Of a stretch of DNA of 64,000 bases, positions 16,809 to 23,222 are shown piece after piece. The first letter of the stretch is position 1; each line of letters starts with the position of its first letter. The translations under genes were made by a program, and so were the position numbers. The stretch is from Actinophytocola glycyrrhizae (lineage in GTDB: Bacteria > Actinomycetota > Actinomycetes > Mycobacteriales > Pseudonocardiaceae). The stretch lies in NCBI RefSeq assembly GCF_042653545.1, contig NZ_JBHSIS010000002.1, positions 496,001 through 560,000 of the forward strand, in the 5' to 3' direction. The notes under the pieces were generated by a model that did not search any database, had not been told where the DNA came from, and was given only the letters and a program-made list of their open reading frames with translations.

Positions 16809-17980
16809 CCGGCCCACTGGCGGACGTCCGCGTCCTCGACGTGTCCACGCTGTTCGCGGGCCCGCTCGCCGCGACGTTCCTCGGCGACTTCGGCGCGGAC
16901 GTGATCAAGGTCGAGCACCCGCGCAAACCCGACGCCGCCCGCGGCCACGGCCCGGCGAAGGACGGCGTCAACCTGTGGTGGAAGACGCTGGGCCGCAACA
17001 AGAAGCCCGTCACCATCGACCTCGGCAAGCCGGCGGGGGCGCGGCTGCTGCTCGCGCTCGCCGCCGAGGCGGACGTGCTGATCGAGAACTTCCGCCCCGG
17101 CACCCTCGAACGGTGGGGTGTCGGCCCGGCCGAGCTGCACGCGGCCAACCCCCGGCTCGTGATCGCCAGGGTGACGGCGTTCGGCCAGCACGGCCCGTAC
17201 GCCGCCCGCCCGGGGTTCGGCAGCCTCGCCGAGGCGATGAGCGGCTTCGCGGCGCTCACCGGCGAACCGGAGGGCCCGCCGACGCTGCCGCCGTTCGGGC
17301 TGGCCGACGGCATCGCGGCGCTCGCCACCGCGTACGCGGTGATGGTGGCCTTGCGCACCGGCGCGGGCCAGGTGATCGACATGGCCATCATCGAGCCGAT
17401 CCTCATGCTGCTCGGCGGCCAGATCACCGCCTACGACCAGCTCGGGCACGTACAGCCGAGGACGGGCAACCGGTCGGTGAACAACGCGCCCCGCAACGTC
17501 TACCGCACCGCGGACGGCGAGTGGGTCGCGGTGTCGACCAGCTCCCAGTCCATCGCGGAACGGGTGCTGACGCTGGTCGGACGGCCGGACGTGGTCGGAC
17601 AGCCGTGGTTCGCGACCGGGCATCAGCGCGCGCAGCACGCGGACGAGCTGGACGCGGCGGTGTCGGCGTGGATCGCGGCCCGGCCGACCGACGAGGTGGT
17701 CGCCGAGTTCGAGAAGGCGCAGGCCGCGATCTCGCGGGTGTACGACGTGCGCGGGGTCGTGGCCGACCCGCAGTACCAGGCGCTGGGCACCGTGCAGACC
17801 GTGGAGGACGACGAGCTGGGCCGGGTGAAGATGCAGAACGTGCTGTTCCGGCTGTCGGAGACACCGGGCGCGATCCGGTGGGCAGGGCGGCGGCACGGCG
17901 CGGACACCGCCGAGGTGCTGGCGTCGGTCGGCGTGACCCGCGAACAACTCGCCGCGCTGCGGGAGGCGGGGGTCGTATGA
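16805..17980 (+). CDS. CaiB/BaiF-family (class III) CoA transferase
   Basis: Enzyme of 391 residues that moves CoA between carboxylic acids. Recognised from VRVLDVSTLFAGPLAATFLGD, DVIKVEHP, RNKKPVTIDL, ENFRPGTLERWG and ARVTAFGQHGPYAARPGFG. The catalytic aspartate that forms the anhydride is Asp192 (VIDMAI). It starts at ATG 16805, overlapping the previous stop, and its stop overlaps the CitE-like gene. Together these imply that an organic acid derived from the imported compound is activated as a thioester and then cleaved. Confidence 0.93.
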   Translation: MTGPLADVRVLDVSTLFAGPLAATFLGDFGADVIKVEHPRKPDAARGHGPAKDGVNLWWKTLGRNKKPVTIDLGKPAGARLLLALAAEADVLIENFRPGTLERWGVGPAELHAANPRLVIARVTAFGQHGPYAARPGFGSLAEAMSGFAALTGEPEGPPTLPPFGLADGIAALATAYAVMVALRTGAGQVIDMAIIEPILMLLGGQITAYDQLGHVQPRTGNRSVNNAPRNVYRTADGEWVAVSTSSQSIAERVLTLVGRPDVVGQPWFATGHQRAQHADELDAAVSAWIAARPTDEVVAEFEKAQAAISRVYDVRGVVADPQYQALGTVQTVEDDELGRVKMQNVLFRLSETPGAIRWAGRRHGADTAEVLASVGVTREQLAALREAGVV

Positions 17981-18771
17981 CGCCGGTGACGGGTCTGTAC
18001 GTGCCCGGCGACCGCCCCGACCGCTTCGACAAGGCCGTCGCGACCGGCGCCGACCTGGTGATCCTCGACCTGGAGGACGCGGTGGCACCGGCAGGCAAGG
18101 CGGCCGCGCGGGACGCGGTGGTGGCGTGGCTGTCGTCCGCACGCGTCGACTGCGTGCTGCAGGTCCGGGTGAACGAGGGTGTCGCCGAGGACCTCGCCGC
18201 GTTGCGGGGACTGACGGGCTTCGAGGTGCGGCTGCCGAAGGTCGAGTCGCCCGCGCAGGTGGACCGGGTCGTCGCGGCGTTGCCCGGCGTGGCGGTGACG
18301 GCGCTGGTCGAGAGCGCGTCCGGCGTCGAGCACGCGGCCGCGATCGCCGCGCACCCGGCGGTGACCATGGTCGGGCTCGGTGAGTCGGACCTGGCGAGCG
18401 AGCTGGGCACACGCGACGACGCCGTGCTCGACCACGCCAGGATCCGCCTGCTGTACGCGGCGAAGGCCGCGGGCCTGCCCGCGCCGATGCTGTCGGCGTA
18501 CCCGGCGATCAGGGATCTGACCGGGCTGCGCGCGGACACCAAGCGGGGCAAGGCGCTCGGCTGGTTCGGCCGCGTGGCCATCCACCCGGCTCAGCTGCCG
18601 GTCATCGCCGAGGTGTTCCAGCCGTCGGCGGCCGACCGCGAGTGGGCGGCACAGGTGCTGGCGGCGACCAGGGACGGCGGCGTCACGACCCTCGCGAACG
18701 GCGAGATGGTCGACCCGGCCATGGTTGGCCGGGCGGAGACGATCCTGTCGCGGTCGCGGCTTCCGGAGTGA
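17977..18771 (+). CDS. HpcH/HpaI aldolase / citrate-lyase beta (CitE-like) family protein
   Basis: Lyase-fold protein of 264 residues. It has the CitE pattern TGADLVILDLEDAVAPAGK near the start, VRLPKVESPAQVD, LVESASGVEHA and a metal-site region VGLGESDLASELG, ending with GRVAIHPAQLPVI. CitE-like enzymes cleave or form beta-hydroxyacyl-CoA thioesters (malyl-, citramalyl-CoA and similar). Placed right after a CoA transferase with a 4-base overlap, it probably acts on the thioester that enzyme makes. It is the last gene of the operon starting at 7143. Confidence 0.92.
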   Translation: MTPVTGLYVPGDRPDRFDKAVATGADLVILDLEDAVAPAGKAAARDAVVAWLSSARVDCVLQVRVNEGVAEDLAALRGLTGFEVRLPKVESPAQVDRVVAALPGVAVTALVESASGVEHAAAIAAHPAVTMVGLGESDLASELGTRDDAVLDHARIRLLYAAKAAGLPAPMLSAYPAIRDLTGLRADTKRGKALGWFGRVAIHPAQLPVIAEVFQPSAADREWAAQVLAATRDGGVTTLANGEMVDPAMVGRAETILSRSRLPE

Positions 18772-19004
18772 CGAACGCGCGACCGCGGACCAGATACGGC
18801 TACCTGTGACAGGGCGCCGACATGAGTACCGGACGCACGGCAGGGTGGGCGGCCTGATCGCCGGGTCGCCGCGGCGGTGTCCGAGACCGTGCGCCTTCTG
18901 GTGGAGCCGCTGCGGTTCGGTTCGCTGGAACGGCGATCGTCGACGGACGTCCGGCTCACCGCAGCCCGTGAGAAAGTTGCAGACCGCATGTCGTGAACAG
19001 GGTC

Positions 19005-19030
19005 GCGCATGACACAGTTCTGTCATGCGC
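19005..19030. promoter_or_regulatory. perfect inverted repeat covering a start codon
   Basis: GCGCATGACA (19005-19014) and TGTCATGCGC (19021-19030) pair perfectly around CAGTTC. The ATG of the next gene (19025-19027) lies in the right arm. It could be an operator or an RNA hairpin that hides the start. The flanking 18772-19024 holds no gene I can support. Confidence 0.6.
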
Positions 19031-19240
19031 AGTGACGTGCGAATGGTGTTGAGACACTGGCTGGGGGCGGACGTGCGCGCGGTCGAGGGCTTGTCCGACG
19101 ATGCACTCGAGGAATTGTGCGGCGCGCTCGCCGCGGCGCGGAAACGGCAGGCACGGACGCTGGCCGCCGCGTCCGACGAGGCGTTGCGGCAGATGCCGCC
19201 GATGGTGCGGGGCACGGTCAGCCGGCTGCTGGGCCGGTGA
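19025..19240 (+). CDS. small hypothetical protein
   Basis: 71 residues, predicted helical, Ala/Arg rich (LSDDALEELCGALAAARKRQ). Not recognised. Its stop overlaps the GTG of the next gene (GTGA), which supports it as a real, coupled gene. There is no Shine-Dalgarno; the start lies inside a perfect palindrome. It may be a partner or regulator of the larger protein that follows. Confidence 0.6.
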   Translation: MRSDVRMVLRHWLGADVRAVEGLSDDALEELCGALAAARKRQARTLAAASDEALRQMPPMVRGTVSRLLGR

Positions 19241-20208
19241 CCGCGGGGACGGACCTGGCGACGCGGGCCGAGCTGGTGAAGCTCGCACGGGCGCTGGGCA
19301 CGACGACCGACACGGTCTCGTTCGCGGCCGTGCTGCCGCACGAGGACATCCGGCGGGTGCGGGAACGGGTGGTGACCACCCTGTACGACGAGCACCGGGC
19401 CGCGTTCCAGCGGGTCGCCGCGATCACCAGGGTGCTGCCGACGGCCGTGAACGTGCGGATCGCGTTGCGTGCGTTCACGCCGTTGCTCGCGGCGCGGGTG
19501 GCCGGGGAGATGACGCCGGACCGGGCTGCGGAGCTGGCGGACCGGATGCCGGTCGGCTACCTCACCGAGGCGTGCCTGCACCTCGACCCGCGCCGCGCGG
19601 GCCCGCTCGTCCAGCGGCTCCGGCCGGGCCGGTTGCTCGCGGTGGTGGCCGAGTTGATCGACCGGGCCGAGTACATCACCCTTGGCAGGCTGCTGGACGC
19701 CGCGACCGAGGGCGTCATCCACGACGTCGCCATGACCGTGTCCACGGAAGCGTTGCTGCGCATCGGTTTGTACGCCGAGTCCGGCACCCAGCTCACCCGC
19801 GCGGTCGCGCTGCTACCGCCGGCCCGGCTGCGGGGCGTTGTCCGCGACGCGCTGAGCGGCGAGCAGGAGCTGATGTCGGCGGGCCTGGCACTGATCGGCA
19901 GGCTGACGGACGACGAACTGCGTGCGCGGCTCGCCGGTTACGCCGCGAAGTCCGACACCGCGACCCTTGTCGCGCTGTTGCACACGGCCATCGCGGACGA
20001 CACGGTCCCGGCCCTGCTCACGGCCGTGGCCGCACTGGGCGCCGACGACCGGCGGCGGGTGCTGCGGCTGCCGACCCCGGAGATGGTCGACCACCTGGTG
20101 CCCGCCGTGAAGAAGCACAACCTGTGGGACACCGTGGCGGAACTGACGCCCCACATGCCCGACGACCTACGGCACCGGTTCACCACCGCCTGCAGGCGAC
20201 TCGACTAA
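19237..20208 (+). CDS. hypothetical helical-repeat protein
   Basis: 323 residues, no signal peptide or membrane helix. Regular helix pairs (LLAVVAELIDRAEYITLGRLLDAA, DDELRARLAGYAAKSDTATLVALL) suggest an alpha-solenoid like HEAT repeats or the cytoplasmic N-domain of MgtE, without sequence proof of either. The GTG at 19237 overlaps the upstream stop. Its last 42 bases overlap the end of the convergent DivIVA-like gene. I do not recognise the function. Confidence 0.65.
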   Translation: MTAGTDLATRAELVKLARALGTTTDTVSFAAVLPHEDIRRVRERVVTTLYDEHRAAFQRVAAITRVLPTAVNVRIALRAFTPLLAARVAGEMTPDRAAELADRMPVGYLTEACLHLDPRRAGPLVQRLRPGRLLAVVAELIDRAEYITLGRLLDAATEGVIHDVAMTVSTEALLRIGLYAESGTQLTRAVALLPPARLRGVVRDALSGEQELMSAGLALIGRLTDDELRARLAGYAAKSDTATLVALLHTAIADDTVPALLTAVAALGADDRRRVLRLPTPEMVDHLVPAVKKHNLWDTVAELTPHMPDDLRHRFTTACRRLD

Positions 20209-21531
20209 TCGCCCCGAACGCTGCTGAGGGATCGGCGTCGGTCTGGCAGGCTCGTCGAGTGCCTCCGCCTCGACGGGCGCGAGCAACGGCGCCGCGCCGA
20301 CGAGCACCTCACGGGCACCGCGCAACTGTGTGGCGAGACGACCGCGCAGGTCACGCAGCCGCGCCACCTCCTGCTGGGCCGCGGTGACGCGCCGGTGCGC
20401 GTCCTCCGTCGCGTCGCCGACCAGGCGCTCGGCTTCGGTCTTGGCCGCGCGCAACCGGTTCTCGGCCTCCTGGGCCGCCGCGCTGACCAGGCGCTCCGAC
20501 TTGGCCCTCGCCTCGCGGATGCGGTGCGCCGCCTCCGCTTTCGCCGCCGCTGTCCGGTTTTCCGCGCCTTCGGTCGCCTCCCGCAGCAACCGGCTCGCCC
20601 GCTCACGTGACGTCGCGACCCGGCGTTCCGCGTCGGCGCTCGCGGCGCTGACCAGGCGTTCGGCTTCCGCCCTCGCCTCGGTCACCAGCCGGTCGGCCTC
20701 CGCGCGTGCGGTCGCGCGGCGTTCGTCGGCCTCCGCTGTCGCCTCGCGGATGCGGTGCGCCGCTTCCGCTTTCGCCGCCGCTGTCCGGTTTTCCGCGCCT
20801 TCGGTCGCCTCCCGCAGCAACCGGCTCGCCCGCTCACGTGACGTCGCGACCCGGCGTTCCGCGTCCTCGGTCGCCTCGGTCAGCAGCCGGTCGGCCTCCT
20901 CCTGGGCGGCGACCCGCTGCTCGGCGAGCTCCCGCATGGCCTCCGCGCGCCTGCGGGCCATCGCCATCTCGAAGTCGGTCTCCACGCGTTCCCTGCGCCG
21001 GGCCGCGAGCTCGTCGAGCTGGGCGCGGCGGCGGTCGGCCTCGGTGGTCATCACCGCGGCGTCGACCTGCGCCTGGCGCAGCAACTGGCGGTGTTCCTCC
21101 TCGGTGGCGCGGCGGGCGCGATCCATCTCGACCAGCGCCTTCTCGTACCTGGCCCGCAGCCTGCCTGCCGCGTCCTCCGCCGTCGCCCAGCTGTGTTCGG
21201 CGGCCGCCCGCGCACGCGCGGTGATCTCGGTGGCCTCCTCCTTCGCCAGCTCGACCATCTTCCGCAGCCGCGCCGGCAGCGCCGCCGCGTCGACCGGCGT
21301 GCGGGACATCCTGTCGATCTGCCAGGCGAGTTTCGCGTTCTGGGCGCGCAACTGCTCGACTTCGGACACCAGCGACTGCGCCAGCTCCGCGTTGGCGTCA
21401 CGGTCCGCGGCGAGCAACCGCAGCTCCTCCTCCACCGCGCGCACGTACTGCCGGACCGGCCCGCGCCGGTAACCACGCAGTACCACGTCGAACCCCGTGC
21501 GCAGCGGGACCAACTCCCTGCCGTCACTCAC
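20167..21531 (-). CDS. DivIVA-like coiled-coil protein
   Basis: 454 residues. The N-terminus carries a DivIVA/Wag31-type motif (RTGFDVVLRGYRRGPVRQYV), which in that family binds curved membrane at poles and septa. Almost all the rest is a continuous coiled coil rich in Ala, Glu and Arg, ending in a short disordered tail. A segment of 41 residues (VATSRERASRLLREATEGAE and following) occurs twice. Possible roles are polar growth scaffolding, as in other actinomycete coiled coils (Scy, FilP), or division. The GTG at 21531 is chosen because GGAAGG lies upstream; a GTG at 21555 is the alternative. The 3' end overlaps the convergent gene by 42 bases. Confidence 0.75.
   Translation of the reverse strand: MSDGRELVPLRTGFDVVLRGYRRGPVRQYVRAVEEELRLLAADRDANAELAQSLVSEVEQLRAQNAKLAWQIDRMSRTPVDAAALPARLRKMVELAKEEATEITARARAAAEHSWATAEDAAGRLRARYEKALVEMDRARRATEEEHRQLLRQAQVDAAVMTTEADRRRAQLDELAARRRERVETDFEMAMARRRAEAMRELAEQRVAAQEEADRLLTEATEDAERRVATSRERASRLLREATEGAENRTAAAKAEAAHRIREATAEADERRATARAEADRLVTEARAEAERLVSAASADAERRVATSRERASRLLREATEGAENRTAAAKAEAAHRIREARAKSERLVSAAAQEAENRLRAAKTEAERLVGDATEDAHRRVTAAQQEVARLRDLRGRLATQLRGAREVLVGAAPLLAPVEAEALDEPARPTPIPQQRSGRLVESPAGGGEPVP
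20511..20865. repeat. 124-bp internal duplication in the DivIVA-like gene
   Basis: Bases 20511-20634 and 20742-20865 are nearly identical copies at a 231-base offset (77 codons, 11 heptads). The offset is a whole number of heptads, so the duplication preserves coiled-coil phase. The near identity at DNA level suggests a recent event or gene conversion. Confidence 0.85.
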
Positions 21532-21758
21532 CCGGCCATCACTTCCTTCCGCCACACGTGAATCGACGCGTCTGTCCTAATTGGACATTTAGGACGGACG
21601 GTGTGTGGTTCCACCCTTACCAGCGTCGCCCGAGGTGGTAAAGGCCCTGACGGCCAAAGATGATCTCTCTGCGGTCAGCGGTGCGGCAGGACCGCCATAG
21701 GTGACAACGTTCACGGGCGCGGCGGGCGAACGGAAGCGCGACACTCGCCGGAAGAAAC

Positions 21759-22091
21759 TCAGCCCTTCAGCGGGTCGTGGCCGATCGTCATCAGGCGGTG
21801 GCGCCAGTGGGCCTCGCCCGCGGTCGGTTCCAGGTCGGCCCGGCGGTCGCCGTGCACGCGGTCCACGACGTTGCGCATCACGCGCAAGTCGTCCTCGTTG
21901 AGGTCGGTCTTGCGTTTGCCCAGGATCGCCAGCACGTGCTGGCCGGTCTCCGTGCCGGCATGGTCCGGCAGTTCCTCGGTCTCCGTGTCCGCCGAGCGGA
22001 CGCGCAGCCACTCGCTCAACTCGCGGGACGTCATGTTCACCACGCGGTGGAACTCCGTCCAGAGATCCTCGTCCACTGGTGTGTTCGCCAC
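21759..22091 (-). CDS. DUF3140-family protein
   Basis: 110 residues, small acidic cytoplasmic protein. It shows the family's opening LWTEFHRVVNMTSRELSEWL and continues with HVLAILGKRKTDLNEDDLRVMRNVVDRVH. Members are common in actinobacteria and have no assigned function; a DNA-associated role has been suggested by resemblance only. The GTG at 22091 has AAGGAGG upstream. It is divergent from the LacI gene at 22197, so the promoters share about 105 bases. Confidence 0.8.
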   Translation of the reverse strand: MANTPVDEDLWTEFHRVVNMTSRELSEWLRVRSADTETEELPDHAGTETGQHVLAILGKRKTDLNEDDLRVMRNVVDRVHGDRRADLEPTAGEAHWRHRLMTIGHDPLKG

Positions 22092-22160
22092 CGGTCTCGC
22101 CTCCTTGTTCCGGGTCCGTGAAAGTGCAGGGCTACCCGGGTGAATCAGGTGCGAAACGCC

Positions 22161-22187
22161 TTTACATCGTTGGCACAACGTTGTAAA
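22161..22187. promoter_or_regulatory. LacI-family operator in front of the GH127/GH76/GH2 operon
   Basis: 12-base arms TTTACATCGTTG (22161-22172) and CAACGTTGTAAA (22176-22187) pair at 11 of 12 positions around GCA. It ends 10 bases before the LacI start codon, a position expected for autoregulation. It differs from the operator at 7093-7104. Confidence 0.75.
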
Positions 22188-22196
22188 AGCTTATAC

Positions 22197-23180
22197 ATGG
22201 CCACCTTGAGGGACGTCGCGGTCCTGGCCGGGGTGTCCGTCAAGACCGTGTCGAACGTCGTCAACGGGTACGACTTCGTGAAGCCGGAGAACCGCCGCCG
22301 GGTCGAGGACGCGCTCAACGCCACCGGCTACCGGCCCAACATCGGGGCCCGCAACCTCCGCCGAGGGCGCACCGGGTTCATCGCGCTCGTCGTTCCCGAA
22401 CTGTCGATCCCCTACTTCGGCGAGTTGGCCGGCGGGATCATCGCGGCCGCCGCCGAGCACGACTGGAGCGTGCTCATCGAGCAGACCCAGGGTGACCGGG
22501 CGCGGGAACGCAAGGTCATCGCCGACCTCGGACCGCACATGGTCGACGGTGCGATCGTCAGCCCGCAGGCCGTCGCGCCCGACGACGTCGCCACCCCCGG
22601 CGTCCCCGTCGTGCTGCTCGGCGAGCACCCGCTGCCGTTGCCGCTGGACCACGTCGGCATCGACAACGTGACCGCCGCCAGCACAGCCGTCCGGCACCTC
22701 GTCGACCTGGGCCGCACCCGGATCGCGGCCATCGGGCAGCACCTCACCCGCGGCACCGCGACCCAGCGGCTCGCCGGGTACCGGCAGGCCATCGCCGAGG
22801 CCGGGCTGACCGAGATCGTGGCACCCGCTCTGCGCTACCACCACAGTGACGGCGCGACCGCCATGAACGAGCTGCTCGATCGCCGCGAACCACCCGACGC
22901 CGTGTTCTGCTTCAACGACATGCTCGCCCTCGGCGCCGTCCGCGCCGCCCACGACCGCGGCCTGCGCATTCCGCACGACCTCGCGGTCGTCGGCTTCGAC
23001 AACACCGAGCACAGCGCCTACAGCGTCCCATCGCTCACCACCATCGCCCCGGACAAGGCGGCGCTCGCGAAGGCGGCCGTCGCCCTCGTCCACCGCCGCG
23101 CCATCGACAAGGATGACTTCCCGCCCCAGGACGTCGCGATCCCGTTCGCGCTGGAGGTCAGGGAGAGCACCACCCCATAA
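22197..23180 (+). CDS. LacI-family transcriptional regulator
   Basis: Repressor of 327 residues. The helix-turn-helix starts almost at the N-terminus (LRDVAVLAGVSVKTVSNVVNG), followed by the effector domain (VPELSIPYFGELAGGI, DAVFCFNDMLALGAV, HDLAVVGFDNTEHSAYSVPSLTTI). The ATG at 22197 matches the family start MATLRDVA. It has no Shine-Dalgarno and may be translated from a leaderless or near-leaderless transcript. Only 42 bases separate it from the GH127 gene, so it is probably the first gene of the hydrolase operon and controls it through the inverted repeat 22161-22187. Confidence 0.92.
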   Translation: MATLRDVAVLAGVSVKTVSNVVNGYDFVKPENRRRVEDALNATGYRPNIGARNLRRGRTGFIALVVPELSIPYFGELAGGIIAAAAEHDWSVLIEQTQGDRARERKVIADLGPHMVDGAIVSPQAVAPDDVATPGVPVVLLGEHPLPLPLDHVGIDNVTAASTAVRHLVDLGRTRIAAIGQHLTRGTATQRLAGYRQAIAEAGLTEIVAPALRYHHSDGATAMNELLDRREPPDAVFCFNDMLALGAVRAAHDRGLRIPHDLAVVGFDNTEHSAYSVPSLTTIAPDKAALAKAAVALVHRRAIDKDDFPPQDVAIPFALEVRESTTP

Positions 23181-23222
23181 CCGAATACGGCACCAGGTCC
23201 CCCTGCACCCTGGAGCACCACC

